Assembly: GCF_017922435.1 (NCBI RefSeq)
Contig: NZ_VDEZ01000002.1
Span: 186,001 to 250,000 of the forward strand
From: Thalassospira sp. ER-Se-21-Dark
Lineage (GTDB): Bacteria; Pseudomonadota; Alphaproteobacteria; Rhodospirillales; Thalassospiraceae
Length of the DNA: 64,000 bases
Direction of reading: 5' to 3'
In this document: piece after piece, positions 48,669 through 58,282 of the stretch
How positions within the stretch are numbered: position 1 is the stretch's first letter
How the letters are laid out: each line of letters opens with the position of its first letter
Program-made: the position numbers and the translations under genes
Notes under the pieces: generated by a model
The model's database searches: none
What the model was told of the DNA's origin: nothing
What the model saw: the letters and a program-made list of their open reading frames with translations, nothing else

Positions 48669-48702
48669 AAAACAGCGCCGGAAGATTTTCCGGCGCTGTT
48701 TT
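48669..48702 (+). terminator. Rho-independent terminator after tetR
   Basis: A 13-bp perfect stem (AAAACAGCGCCGG and complement) with an 8-nt loop, T-rich on the right; also U-rich in the reverse reading, so it may serve potI as well. Confidence 0.9.
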
Positions 48703-48746
48703 GTTTTGTTGTCTGCCTAACGGTATCAGACGGTCCAAGTAGTGTC

Positions 48747-49586
48747 TTAGTGTTGCGCATCCGCCCCGGCAGAGGCACGGCTGCGCATCCGCTCGGACCG
48801 CAGGATCATCAGGCTGGCAATGACGATCATCACCGACACCGCCAGAATGATCAGGGTCGCCAGTGCGTTGATTTCCGGCGAAACACCGAGACGCACCGAT
48901 GAAAACACCTTCATCGGCAGTGTGGTCGATCCCGGGCCGGCAACAAAGCTCGCAATCACCAGATCATCCAGCGACAGGGTGAATGAAAGCAGCCAACCAG
49001 CCAGCAACGCTGGCAGGATCATCGGAAGCGTGATGACAAAGAAGATCTTGGCAGGCTTAGCACCCAGATCCATTGCCGCTTCCTCGACCGAGGTATCCAT
49101 CCCCGACAGGCGCGATTGCACGACAACCGCGACATAGGCCGCACAGAAGGTCGTATGCGCAATCGTGATCGTCGAAAGACCACGCCCGGCTGGCCAGCCA
49201 ATCATTTGCTCAAGCGTGACAAACAACAGCAAAAGCGACAGACCGGTAATAACCTCTGGCATGACAAGCGGGGCGGCAATCATGCCTGAAAAAAGCGTGC
49301 GTCCCTTGAACCGGCCAAAGCGTGACATCACAAGCCCCGCCGGGGTGCCAAGGGCCAGGGCAAGGGTTGCCGACATCACCCCGATACGCAGGCTGTTCCA
49401 GGCGGCATCAATCATGCCGTCATTGGAAAACAGCGACACATACCACTTGGTCGAAAAGCCCGCCCAGACGGTCACAAGCTTCCCCTCGTTAAAGGAATAG
49501 ATCATGACAAGCAGGATCGGCACATACAGGAAGGCAAAGCCAAACACCAATGCCGAAATCAGGAAGGTTGAACGTTTGCTGCTCAT
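48747..49586 (-). CDS. potI: Polyamine ABC transporter permease PotI
   Basis: A 279-residue inner-membrane permease with six helices and the binding-protein-dependent EAA loop (EEAAMDLGAKPAKIFFVITLPMILPAL). It starts MSSKRSTF with AAGG upstream; its ATG overlaps the potH stop by 4 nt. With PotH it forms the transmembrane pore for putrescine or related polyamines. It is the last gene of the operon. Confidence 0.92.
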   Translation of the reverse strand: MSSKRSTFLISALVFGFAFLYVPILLVMIYSFNEGKLVTVWAGFSTKWYVSLFSNDGMIDAAWNSLRIGVMSATLALALGTPAGLVMSRFGRFKGRTLFSGMIAAPLVMPEVITGLSLLLLFVTLEQMIGWPAGRGLSTITIAHTTFCAAYVAVVVQSRLSGMDTSVEEAAMDLGAKPAKIFFVITLPMILPALLAGWLLSFTLSLDDLVIASFVAGPGSTTLPMKVFSSVRLGVSPEINALATLIILAVSVMIVIASLMILRSERMRSRASAGADAQH

Positions 49587-50524
49587 TGCTGGCCTTCCTC
49601 CTGCTTGGTCTGGATATGCTGGAACCACATGATCGGCACGACAAGGAACAGCAGCATCGCAATCGCAACGGCTGAGGCAATCGGCCAGTCACGGTTGGCA
49701 AAGAACTCGTTCCAAAGGGTTCGACCGATCATCAATGTGTTCGGACCACCCAGCAGTTCCGGAATAACGAATTCACCCACAGCCGGAATGAACACCAGAA
49801 GTGAGCCTGCCAAAATCCCCGGCATCGATAGTGGCAACGTAATCTTGGCAAAGGCCTGCCAGGGCTTGCAGCCCAGATCAAGGGCTGCTTCCACCAGACT
49901 GACATCCATTTTTTCAAGCGTGGAATAAAGCGGCAGGATCATGAAGGGCAGGTAGGTATAAACAATCCCGACATAGACCGCGAATTCCGTCTGCCGCATG
50001 ATCAGCGGTTCGGAAATAATGCCCGTCCACATAAGGAACGCGTTGATCAACCCTTCGCGGTCAAGGATCCCGATCCAGGCATATACACGGATCAGGAAAC
50101 TGGTCCAGAACGGCAGGATCACAAGCATCAGCAACACACTGCGCATCGATCCTTGGGCGCGTGCAATGCCATAGGCCATCGGATAGCCGATCAGAAGCGT
50201 GATGACGGTTGATATCGCCGCAATCCTGATCGAATTGAGGTATGCCGTGACATACAGGCTGTCAGATAGAAGGAACAGGTAGTTCCCGAAATTGAGCGTG
50301 ACCGTGATGCCTTCGTCGATCCATTCAAACAGCGGCGTATAGGGCGGCTGCGCGTATTCGGCGACGGAAAAGCTGATCTTGAGAACGATCAGGAACGGCA
50401 CAAGGAAGAACAAAAACAGCCAGAAATACGGGATACCAACCACCAGTACCCGGCCATGTTTGATCATCCAGCGATCAAAACGTTGTTTGAGGGTCAAGCT
50501 GCCCTCTTGCTTGTCACTGCTCAT
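49583..50524 (-). CDS. potH: Polyamine ABC transporter permease PotH
   Basis: A 313-residue permease with six helices and the EAA loop VEAALDLGCKPWQAFAKITLPLSMPGI. ATG 50524 overlaps the potG stop by 4 nt and the stop overlaps potI likewise, showing tight translational coupling of potG-H-I. Confidence 0.92.
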   Translation of the reverse strand: MSSDKQEGSLTLKQRFDRWMIKHGRVLVVGIPYFWLFLFFLVPFLIVLKISFSVAEYAQPPYTPLFEWIDEGITVTLNFGNYLFLLSDSLYVTAYLNSIRIAAISTVITLLIGYPMAYGIARAQGSMRSVLLMLVILPFWTSFLIRVYAWIGILDREGLINAFLMWTGIISEPLIMRQTEFAVYVGIVYTYLPFMILPLYSTLEKMDVSLVEAALDLGCKPWQAFAKITLPLSMPGILAGSLLVFIPAVGEFVIPELLGGPNTLMIGRTLWNEFFANRDWPIASAVAIAMLLFLVVPIMWFQHIQTKQEEGQQ

Positions 50525-51687
50525 TTGTTCAGTACCGAAGCAGCCCCGGCCTCCCACGATACCCAGACGGTGTCTTCCCACGTATAGCGCGGCTCGATCT
50601 GGCGGGTGGAATTCGGCTCGGTCACCTTGATGCGTTTGCCACTTTCAAGGCGCACGTGATAGGTCGAAATACCGCCAAGATAGCCGATCTCTTCAACCTT
50701 GCCTGATACGCAATTGTATTTGGTGTCTTTGGGCGCTTCCTTGGTGATGCGAAGCCGCTCGGGACGTAACGCAACCCAGAAGGTCATGCCTTCATGGCCC
50801 TGCACAGCGTGATCGATATAAATCTCGCACCCGGCCTCATCCGATTTGATGACGGCATATTTTTCATCGTCATCAACCAGAACACCTTCGATCAGGTTGA
50901 CTTGGCCAAGGAAGTTCGCGGTATAGCGGCTGTTGGGATATTCATAAAGTTCGAACGGGGTACCGGTCTGGTTGATCACCCCTTCATTCATCACGGCAAT
51001 GCGCGATGCCATGGTCATGGCTTCTTCCTGGTCATGAGTCACCATGACAAAGGTGGTGCCGACCTTTTCCTGAATGTTGACCAGCTCGAACTGGGTCTGT
51101 TCGCGCAGTTTCTTGTCAAGCGCGCCCAGCGGTTCGTCGAGCAACAGCACCTTTGGCCGTTTGATCAGCGACCGCGCCAGTGCAACACGCTGGCGCTGAC
51201 CACCCGAAAGCTGATGGGGTTTGCGTTTGGCAAATTTGCTCATCTGCACAAGACCCAGCATTTCGGCGACCAGTTCCTTGATCTCGCTGCGCGAAACGCC
51301 ATCCTGCACAAGCCCGAACGCGACATTCTGTTCCACGCTCATGTGCGGGAACAGGGCATAGGACTGGAACATCATGTTGGTCGGGCGCTCATAGGCCGGG
51401 ACCCCGGCCATATCGACACCATCGATGTAAATCTTGCCTGATGTGGGTTCCTCGAACCCGGCCAGCATGCGCAACAGCGTCGTTTTCCCGCAACCGGACC
51501 CGCCCAGAAGGGCGAAAAGCTCGTGGCGATAGATATCCAGGGAAACATCATCGACGGCATAGAAGTCGCCGAATTTCTTGGTCACATTCTCAAAGCGGAT
51601 ATAGGGAACCGCGTCCGGATTGTTCCAAGGTTGTGTCTTGTGCACATCCTCGTGCACGCGCTCCAAAACCGCCTCTGACACCAGCAT
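50521..51687 (-). CDS. potG: Polyamine ABC transporter ATP-binding protein PotG
   Basis: A 388-residue ATPase with Walker A LLGGSGCGKTTLLRM, Q loop MMFQSYALFPHM, signature LSGGQRQRVALARSL, Walker B VLLLDEPLGALD, H loop VTHDQEEAM and a C-terminal TOBE domain. ATG 51687 is very close to the GGGGAG ribosome site; GTG 51681 has better spacing and may be the true start. It powers the PotHI channel. Confidence 0.93.
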   Translation of the reverse strand: MLVSEAVLERVHEDVHKTQPWNNPDAVPYIRFENVTKKFGDFYAVDDVSLDIYRHELFALLGGSGCGKTTLLRMLAGFEEPTSGKIYIDGVDMAGVPAYERPTNMMFQSYALFPHMSVEQNVAFGLVQDGVSRSEIKELVAEMLGLVQMSKFAKRKPHQLSGGQRQRVALARSLIKRPKVLLLDEPLGALDKKLREQTQFELVNIQEKVGTTFVMVTHDQEEAMTMASRIAVMNEGVINQTGTPFELYEYPNSRYTANFLGQVNLIEGVLVDDDEKYAVIKSDEAGCEIYIDHAVQGHEGMTFWVALRPERLRITKEAPKDTKYNCVSGKVEEIGYLGGISTYHVRLESGKRIKVTEPNSTRQIEPRYTWEDTVWVSWEAGAASVLNK

Positions 51688-52099
51688 TCTCCCCTGTTTC
51701 AATGTCAAGATGAACCGCTTCAATCAGACGTCAGTCCCTGATGACCTGATGTGCACTCTTATAATGGTGCAGCATTGCTGAAAGGTCGGTTCTTCCTGAT
51801 AACAGGATGAAGCAATTCTGCAATCTGTAAAGAGGGGTGTGCGATATTTTGAACAACAATCGCCATTTGATACCTAAATTGGCAGAGAATCGGCATGTGG
51901 TGTTCAGAAAATGTGCATTTCTGCGAAAGGGGCCGGTTGTCAAAAACAGGCTGACTGCAACCAATAAAGCGCCGTGATCACGAGTCACCGGCCGCCTGGC
52001 CGCATCGTTTCGCACGGCTATAAAGCAAAAGGGCGCGACCAAAGTCGCGCCCTTCGCAAGGATCAGGGATCGCAATCCGTCAGGATCGCTTTCGATCAC
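51688..52099. other. potF-potG intergenic region
   Basis: 412 nt between the binding-protein gene and the rest of the transporter. It contains a strong terminator right after potF and, presumably, a separate promoter for potGHI. Nothing else recognised. Confidence 0.5.
52022..52054 (-). terminator. Rho-independent terminator between potF and potG
   Basis: An 11-bp perfect stem (AAGGGCGCGAC and complement) with a 4-nt loop followed on the minus strand by TTTTGCTTT. Partial termination here would give the excess of binding protein over permease that is usual for ABC importers. Confidence 0.88.
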
Positions 52100-53206
52100 T
52101 TACTGACCGGTTTTAAGCTTCGTCCACAGGCGGGTACGGGTACGCAGCAGGCGTGAACCCGGCTCGACTTTCGAACGCAGACGTTCTTTTACTTCCTGCG
52201 GCGGATAGATGCCCGGATCTTCCAGAAGGGACGGGTCAACCAGTTCCATCGCGGCAAGGTTCGGGGTTGCATAGGCAACATAGTTTGCGATTTCAGCTTC
52301 GACATCGGCACGCAGCACATAGTCGATGAACTTGTGCGCCAGATCCGGGTTCGGTGCATCTTCCGGGATCATCATCGCATCGAACCAGATCAGGGTGCCT
52401 TCCTTCGGAATGACATACTTGATCTCGTTGCCGTTACCGGCTTCTTCTGCGCGAAGGGCGGCCATGCCGACATCGCCCGACCAGCCAACAGAAATACAAA
52501 CGTTACCGTTTGCAAGGTCGTTGATGTACTGGGAGCTATGGAAATAGGTCACATGCGGACGGATTTTCTCAAGCTGCTCAAAGGCGCTTTCAATCGATTC
52601 CGAGGTCGGCTCGCCTTCCGGTACATTGCCAAGATAGAAGTTCACCAGCGGTATGATCTCGCCCGGATCATCCAGAAGCGACAGGCCGCATGACGACAGC
52701 TTTTCGGCATATTTCGGATCAAAGATCATCGCCCAGCTATCAAGCGGGGCATCGTCACCCAGAACTTCCTGAACTTTGGCAACGTTATAGCCAAAACCGT
52801 TGGTGCCCCAGAAATACGGCACGGCATAGGTGTTGTCCGGATCGTATTTTGCCTGCTGCTCAAGGATCACCGGATCCAGGTTGCCATAGTTTGACAGCTT
52901 GGATTTGTCGATCGGCTGGAACAGCTTGGCTTTGATCAGGCGTTCGGCATCGGCAAGGGTCGGAACCACGATGTCATAGCCGGAATTACCCGCCAGCAGC
53001 TTGGCTTCAACCAGCTGGTTGCTGTCATAAACGTCATAGTTGACCTTGACGCCGTATTCCTTTTCGAAATTCGCAACGGTTTCCTCGCCGATATAATCCG
53101 ACCAGTTATAAACGTTGAGAACTTCCTGTGCCGATGCACCAGTGGCAAAGCCCGATACGGCAGCCGCAAGCACAACCAGGCTTGATGTTTTAAGAAGAGA
53201 TTTCAT
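52100..53206 (-). CDS. potF: Periplasmic polyamine-binding protein PotF
   Basis: A 368-residue extracellular solute-binding protein. Signal peptide with cleavage near ASA-Q (residue 26); mature start EVLNVYNWSDYIGEETVANFEKEYG is characteristic of PotD/PotF. Polyamine-pocket residues include the NWSDY and WSGDVGMA segments, and the ligand-contacting IWFDAMMIPEDAPN. It feeds the PotGHI complex encoded downstream. Confidence 0.94.
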   Translation of the reverse strand: MKSLLKTSSLVVLAAAVSGFATGASAQEVLNVYNWSDYIGEETVANFEKEYGVKVNYDVYDSNQLVEAKLLAGNSGYDIVVPTLADAERLIKAKLFQPIDKSKLSNYGNLDPVILEQQAKYDPDNTYAVPYFWGTNGFGYNVAKVQEVLGDDAPLDSWAMIFDPKYAEKLSSCGLSLLDDPGEIIPLVNFYLGNVPEGEPTSESIESAFEQLEKIRPHVTYFHSSQYINDLANGNVCISVGWSGDVGMAALRAEEAGNGNEIKYVIPKEGTLIWFDAMMIPEDAPNPDLAHKFIDYVLRADVEAEIANYVAYATPNLAAMELVDPSLLEDPGIYPPQEVKERLRSKVEPGSRLLRTRTRLWTKLKTGQ

Positions 53207-53462
53207 TTCGCTGAGCCTCCCATGTGGCAGCGTTTGAAAGTTTACCGGTTCTGTTTTGGTCCCCCAGAACCCGGGGCTTATCGTAATATCCTTCGAATGC
53301 TTCAGGATATTGTCAAATACAAGATGGAAAAATGTGCATATTTCGCATCATGTAAAAAATTGTGCATTCAACATGCAATAATCTTGCGTCTCGTTTTAGT
53401 TGTCGCTCGAATTGTGTGATAATTTGTAGCCCGATTGTAATCGATCATAGGTGAAACGTTCG

Positions 53463-54227
53463 ATGCGGGAAATCGAAGAATTTGTTGATGAGAGACATAA
53501 GCAGTGTTGCATCCATTGTGGCTCAAACATTGAACGCGTTACCGCAAATAGAGATCACGTTCCCACAAAATCACTTCTCTCCAGAGAGATTCGTAATGTG
53601 GGTGCTGAGTACGATCGCACCAAAAGATATGAAGAGGGTTATCTGCCTCAGGTAGTGGTATGCAAGGATTGCAACACGAGCTTCTCGAAGGACGAAACAT
53701 ATTTGCTATGTGTGTTGCACGCGGTAATGGCAGGGTCACTTTATCCCGATCCTTTAAAGTTTGCCGAAGCAGCTAAAGTTCTACGCAGCAATCGGGATAT
53801 TGTTCGAGAGCTGAAGGCTCAACCAGACGGTCAATTGCCGCTGTTTCAAGATTTGTCCCCATTCACTATCTACCCAAATTTGGATCGGATAAGGCGTGTG
53901 ATTGTGAAGAATGCGCGAGGCCATGCATATCATGAGCTGGGAGAGCCGGTCTTTGGTGAGCCGGATTGGGTGTTGGTTCAGCCGCTTACTAGCTTGAGTG
54001 CGGAAAGTCGTAGAGCGTTTGAGGAGGCCCCCATTTCAGCTGGCGGCGTTTGGCCAGAAGTAGGTAGTCGAATGACCTTAAGGGTTCTTGCTGGATATGA
54101 TTTAGCCGGCGGTTGGATTGAGGTTGAGAAAGAGCGGTATCGCTACGCAGTTAATTGGGAGGGGGAAGTAGTCATTCGAACTGTTATATGGGACTATTTG
54201 GCGACCGAGACTATTTGGCTAAACTAG
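53463..54227 (+). CDS. HNH-type nuclease-like protein, probably acquired
   Basis: A 254-residue soluble protein. Its first 75 residues carry a zinc-finger/HNH layout: CCIHCGSN, then RDHVPTK (the His of an HNH-like site), then VVCKDCNTSFSKDE. The rest, about 180 residues, is not recognised and ends in an aromatic-rich segment. ATG 53463 has AGGTGA at ideal distance; the frame could begin at GTG 53451. Codon use is visibly more AT-rich than its neighbours, and it stands alone between potF and the PuuA-like gene with its own terminator. It may be a defence or mobile gene; the function is unproven. Confidence 0.75.
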   Translation: MREIEEFVDERHKQCCIHCGSNIERVTANRDHVPTKSLLSREIRNVGAEYDRTKRYEEGYLPQVVVCKDCNTSFSKDETYLLCVLHAVMAGSLYPDPLKFAEAAKVLRSNRDIVRELKAQPDGQLPLFQDLSPFTIYPNLDRIRRVIVKNARGHAYHELGEPVFGEPDWVLVQPLTSLSAESRRAFEEAPISAGGVWPEVGSRMTLRVLAGYDLAGGWIEVEKERYRYAVNWEGEVVIRTVIWDYLATETIWLN

Positions 54228-54258
54228 GTTGAAGTGCTTGGCGCCGGAATGAATGCAA

Positions 54259-54287
54259 AAATGCGCCGGGAATGATCCGGCGCATTT
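54259..54287. terminator. Terminator between HNH gene and puuA-like gene
   Basis: An 11-bp stem AAATGCGCCGG with a 7-nt loop and T-rich flank, between two convergent genes. Confidence 0.85.
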
Positions 54288-54341
54288 CTTATTGTCATAG
54301 TATCTCTCGCTCTACTGAGGCTTCAGTATAACGAATCAACA

Positions 54342-55691
54342 TTAAACGTTCAGCAACAGGTGCTCACGCTCCCACGCGCTGATTACGGTCTGATAGGCAT
54401 CCCATTCCGCTTCCTTGACCGCAATAACGGCGGCAGCGAACTCTTCACCCAGCAGTTCCTTAAGCGGCTTGCAACGATGGAATTTCGCAAGTGCTTCGTG
54501 AATGTGGCGCGGCAAGGAATGCGCACGGTCATAGCCCGAACCTTCGATCGGGGCCGTCGCATCTACTTCCTCGATAATGCCAAGCAGGCCACAGGCAAGC
54601 GACGCCGCAACCGCCAGATACGGGTTGGCATCTGCCCCCGGAAGACGGTTTTCAATACGGCGTGCCGCGGGCGGGCCATTCGGCTGACGCAGGCCGACTG
54701 TGCGGTTATCAAGTGACCAGTGCATGTTGATCGGGGCATCCGACCAGGGCTGCAAACGGCGATAACTGTTCATGTTCGGCGCCAGAAGCGGCATGGCTGC
54801 CGGCAGATAACGCTGCAGGCCGCCAATATAGTTCAGGAACAGTTTCGAGTTTTCCCCGTCATCATCGGCAAACAGGTTCTTGCCGGTGTTGATATCAAGA
54901 AGACTCTGGTGAATATGCATCGAGCTGCCCGGCAGGTTGCCCATCGGCTTGGCCATGAACGTGCCATAGACACCGTGTTTCAGTGCCGTTTCACGCAGCG
55001 TACGTTTGAACAAAAAGGCCTGATCGGCCAGTTCAAGCGGATCACCATGGTTAAAGTTCATTTCAAGCTGGGCCGGACCCGACTCGTGGCTCATGGTATC
55101 GGCGTCGATATTCATGGCCTCGCAATAGTCATACAGGTCTTCAATCAGCGGATCGAACTCGTTGATGGCATCAATACCAAACGCGTTTGATGCGCGTTCA
55201 GGACGGCCGGAACGGCCAATCGGCGGCTCCAGCGGGTTGTCCGGATCGGTGTTCTTTGCCACCAGATAAAATTCAAGTTCTGGCGCGATGATCGGCCGCA
55301 TGCCGCGTTCTTCAAACGCCTTGAGAACACGTTTAAGTACGCCGCGCGGGGACGTCGAAACTTCTTCGCCGGAAAAATGGAAACAGTCGCAGATGATCTG
55401 GGCCGTCGGCTCCTCGTACCACGGCACAACGCGCACGGTTTCCGGGTCGGGAACCATCGCCACGTCCTTTTCGGCCGGGTCAAGGAAGGCATCGGTTTCC
55501 TCCGGATAGCCGCCGGTTACCGTCAGGCAGAAAATTGCTTCGGGGATGGCAAGGCTTTTGGCCTCCAGCCCCTTAAGAAACTTCTGTGTCGGAAGAACCT
55601 TGCCCCGCGCAACGCCGGACATGTCCGGAACAATGCATTCGACTTCTTCGATTTTTCGCTCGGATAGCCACGTCTTGAGATCGGTGCTCAT
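54342..55691 (-). CDS. Glutamine synthetase family protein, PuuA-like gamma-glutamylpolyamine synthetase
   Basis: A 449-residue GS-superfamily ligase. Seen: VECIVPDMSGVARGK beta-grasp segment, ELEFYL metal Glu block, ESGPAQLEMNF, GSSMHIHQSL with the ATP/metal His, and NRTVGLRQPNGPPAARRIENRLPGADANPYL. PuuA-type members glutamylate putrescine for catabolism, which fits the adjacent potFGHI importer; a glutamate-related substrate would fit dgcNA on the other side. The frame extends to 55754; ATG 55691 (MSTDLKTWL) matches the family start better, though neither has a strong ribosome site. Confidence 0.85.
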   Translation of the reverse strand: MSTDLKTWLSERKIEEVECIVPDMSGVARGKVLPTQKFLKGLEAKSLAIPEAIFCLTVTGGYPEETDAFLDPAEKDVAMVPDPETVRVVPWYEEPTAQIICDCFHFSGEEVSTSPRGVLKRVLKAFEERGMRPIIAPELEFYLVAKNTDPDNPLEPPIGRSGRPERASNAFGIDAINEFDPLIEDLYDYCEAMNIDADTMSHESGPAQLEMNFNHGDPLELADQAFLFKRTLRETALKHGVYGTFMAKPMGNLPGSSMHIHQSLLDINTGKNLFADDDGENSKLFLNYIGGLQRYLPAAMPLLAPNMNSYRRLQPWSDAPINMHWSLDNRTVGLRQPNGPPAARRIENRLPGADANPYLAVAASLACGLLGIIEEVDATAPIEGSGYDRAHSLPRHIHEALAKFHRCKPLKELLGEEFAAAVIAVKEAEWDAYQTVISAWEREHLLLNV

Positions 55692-55963
55692 GTGTAGTCG
55701 GGCGCTTTCACGCCAGTCCTTCAAAATTGCATTTTCTTGCGTTTTTCGGGCCATTCCCGAACAAATTCACAAGAAAGGATGTTTGTCTTCGAAGACTATT
55801 GTATTTAATTTCGTTATTGTCGTGTTTGTTAGAATTATAGACGAATTTTCGGTTGGATCGTCGAAGATATCGTTTCATATCTCTGGAACGATCCTACCAG
55901 ATTGCGCTATAGTCGCGCCACAATATTTAAGAGCAGCGTTTGGATGCTGGTCAAGGAGGTATT

Positions 55964-56968
55964 ATGAAAATCGCACATCCGTATCTTATGTTTCTTGGTG
56001 ACGCGCCGGACGAACTGGCTGCAAAAACCGCAATCGGCATCAAGCAGTGGCGCCCGGAATGGTGCGTCGGTCAGATGAGCCTGCCGGGCTGTCAGGCGGA
56101 CCTTGGTCTGCCGGAAATGTCGATCGCCGAAGCCAAGGCAGCCGGCGTTAAAACCCTGGTGCTGGGCGTTGCCAACCGTGGCGGGATCATTGGTCCGGCA
56201 TGGATGGAAACCCTGCTGGCGGCCATTGATGCCGGTATGGACATCGCCAACGGTCTGCATACCCGTCTTTCATCGATTCCGGAATTGGTCGATGCGGCCA
56301 AGGCCAAGGGTGTCAGCCTGTTTGACGTGCGCCACTTCGACGGCAAAGTCCCGGTCGGCAACGGTGAAAAACGTTCCGGCAAGCGCGTTCTGGCTGTCGG
56401 TACCGACTGTTCGGTCGGTAAGATGTACACTGCCCTTGCAATTGACGCCGAATTCAAAAAACGTGGTATCAAGTCCGACTTCCGTGCAACCGGCCAGACC
56501 GGTATCTTCATCGCTGGCGAAGGCATCTCGGTTGATGCAGTTATTTCCGACTTTATCTCGGGCGCTGTTGAAACCATTGCACCGGCCAATGACCCCGATC
56601 ACTGGGACGTCATGGAAGGGCAGGGCAGCCTGTTCCACGCTTCCTTCGCCGGTGTTTCCATGGGCCTGATCCACGGCTCCCAGCCGGACGCCCTTGTCGT
56701 CTGCCACGAGCCGACCCGTGCGCACATGCGTGGTCTGCCGGGGTATAAACTCCCGGATCTGAAAACCTGCCTCGACGTCAACCTGTTGCACGCCAAACTG
56801 ACCAACCCGGATTGCAAGGTTGTCGGTTTTGCCATCAACACCAAGGCGCTTGATGACGCGGCAGCCAAGAAACTTCTGGCTGACATCGAAGCCGAATTCG
56901 GCCTTCCGGCTGTTGACCCGGTTCGTACCGGCGTTGCATCGCTGGTCGACAAGCTGCAGGAGATCTAA
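55964..56968 (+). CDS. dgcN: DUF1611 protein DgcN, D-glutamate N-acetyltransferase
   Basis: A 334-residue DUF1611-family protein. The C-terminal half has a P-loop-like GTDCSVGKMYTALAID and ATGQTGIFIAGEGISVDAVISDF. The family member DgcN was reported to N-acetylate D-glutamate in marine bacteria, as first step of a D-glutamate catabolic route completed by DgcA, which is exactly the next gene here. ATG 55964 has AAGGAGG directly upstream, ruling out the longer frame from 55940. Confidence 0.88.
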   Translation: MKIAHPYLMFLGDAPDELAAKTAIGIKQWRPEWCVGQMSLPGCQADLGLPEMSIAEAKAAGVKTLVLGVANRGGIIGPAWMETLLAAIDAGMDIANGLHTRLSSIPELVDAAKAKGVSLFDVRHFDGKVPVGNGEKRSGKRVLAVGTDCSVGKMYTALAIDAEFKKRGIKSDFRATGQTGIFIAGEGISVDAVISDFISGAVETIAPANDPDHWDVMEGQGSLFHASFAGVSMGLIHGSQPDALVVCHEPTRAHMRGLPGYKLPDLKTCLDVNLLHAKLTNPDCKVVGFAINTKALDDAAAKKLLADIEAEFGLPAVDPVRTGVASLVDKLQEI

Positions 56969-56969
56969 G

Positions 56970-57950
56970 TTGCCAAAACTCACTGTGATTTCCGAAGTCT
57001 TCCCTCTGGCACAGGTCTTCAAGATCTCGCGCGGGGCCCGGACCGAGGCACATGTGGTCAAGGTGACGCTCAGCGACGGCACCCATACCGGGCAGGGGGA
57101 ATGCGTTCCCTATGCCCGGTATAATGAAACGGTCGAAGGTGTCATTGCCGACATCGAAGCACAGGCAGACGCCCTTGACCGTGGCATGACCCGCAAGGAA
57201 CTTCAGGATGCCATGAAGGCCGGTGCTGCGCGTAACGCGGTCGACTGCGCCTATTGGGATCTCGAAGCCAAGCGTATGGGCCGTCGCGTATGGGAATTGA
57301 TCGGCCACAAGGCGCCCGAGGGATTGATCACAGCCGAAACGCTGTCGATCGATACCCCGGACAATATGCGCGAAGCCGCCCGCAAGATCGCCCATGCCCC
57401 GTTGCTAAAGGTCAAGCTCAATGGCGAAAACGTCCTTGAGTCGGTCCGCGCTGTGCGTGAAGGTTCGCCCAAAGCCCGCATCATTGTCGATGCCAACGAA
57501 GCCTGGTCACTTGATCTGCTCGAAGATATCGGTGCCGAACTTGATGGTCTGGGGGTCGAGATGATCGAACAGCCGCTACCTGCCGGGCAGGATGATGGCC
57601 TGATCGATATCGATTGCCCGGTGCTTCTGTGTGCTGACGAGTCTGTTCATACGATGGCCGACATTCCGCGTCTGGCCAATCTCTATGACATGATCAACAT
57701 CAAGCTCGACAAAACCGGTGGTCTTACCGGCGCGCTTGAGCTGGCCGAGGCCGCATCAAAGGCTGGCATGCAGCTGATGACCGGCTGCATGGTCGGAACA
57801 TCGCTTGCCATGGCACCGGCCATGATCACCGGTGCGATGTCACGTATTGTTGATCTGGATGGCCCGATCTGGATGGCCAAGGATCGCGATCATGCGCTGA
57901 CGTTTAAAAACGGTGTGATGGGGCTGCCGGATCGCGAACTCTGGGGTTGA
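56970..57950 (+). CDS. dgcA: Enolase-superfamily epimerase/racemase DgcA
   Basis: A 326-residue muconate-lactonizing-type enolase superfamily enzyme. Catalytic residues are visible: LLKVKLNG (KxK), VDANEAW (Asp ligand), IEQPLP (Glu ligand), CADESV (Asp ligand) and NIKLDKTGG (second Lys). Relatives are Ala-Glu dipeptide epimerases; beside dgcN, the N-acetyl-D-glutamate racemase function is the best call. The start is a TTG one base after the dgcN stop, with AGGAG upstream. A terminator follows. Confidence 0.88.
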   Translation: MPKLTVISEVFPLAQVFKISRGARTEAHVVKVTLSDGTHTGQGECVPYARYNETVEGVIADIEAQADALDRGMTRKELQDAMKAGAARNAVDCAYWDLEAKRMGRRVWELIGHKAPEGLITAETLSIDTPDNMREAARKIAHAPLLKVKLNGENVLESVRAVREGSPKARIIVDANEAWSLDLLEDIGAELDGLGVEMIEQPLPAGQDDGLIDIDCPVLLCADESVHTMADIPRLANLYDMINIKLDKTGGLTGALELAEAASKAGMQLMTGCMVGTSLAMAPAMITGAMSRIVDLDGPIWMAKDRDHALTFKNGVMGLPDRELWG

Positions 57951-58004
57951 TTCGGCTAAACGCTATACAACGGCATAATCGCCCTGTTATCGGGACGATA
58001 TAAG

Positions 58005-58037
58005 ACGGCGCATCGGCAAACCGGTGCGCCGTTTTTA
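58005..58037 (+). terminator. Rho-independent terminator after dgcA
   Basis: A 12-bp stem with one mismatch (ACGGCGCAtCGG) around a CAAA loop, followed by TTTTTATTT. The remaining gap up to 58282 is AT-rich and holds no gene that I can support, only the presumed promoter of the GGDEF gene. Confidence 0.88.
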
Positions 58038-58282
58038 TTTCCAATGTAAAAAACCGGCACCCGAATTTTCGACCCAAGGTAGAAAAGCCAAGGGAAATTT
58101 TTTTTACAGCCAGATATGGTGGGTTGCGGGTTAACTTTTTGTTTACGAATCAATATCTTGCGGTCGGTCTTGACCGTTTTAAAGCTCCATTTCGGCCCAT
58201 CTGCTGCATGACGCCACCCTAATGTATAGTTGTGTCTTGGACCAAATAAAGGAACGATGAGACATCTATATAAAGGGCCTGT

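Noticed and set aside
53463..54287. Prophage remnant around the HNH gene
   Set aside because: No integrase, structural, packaging or lysis genes are adjacent; it is a single gene between core operons.
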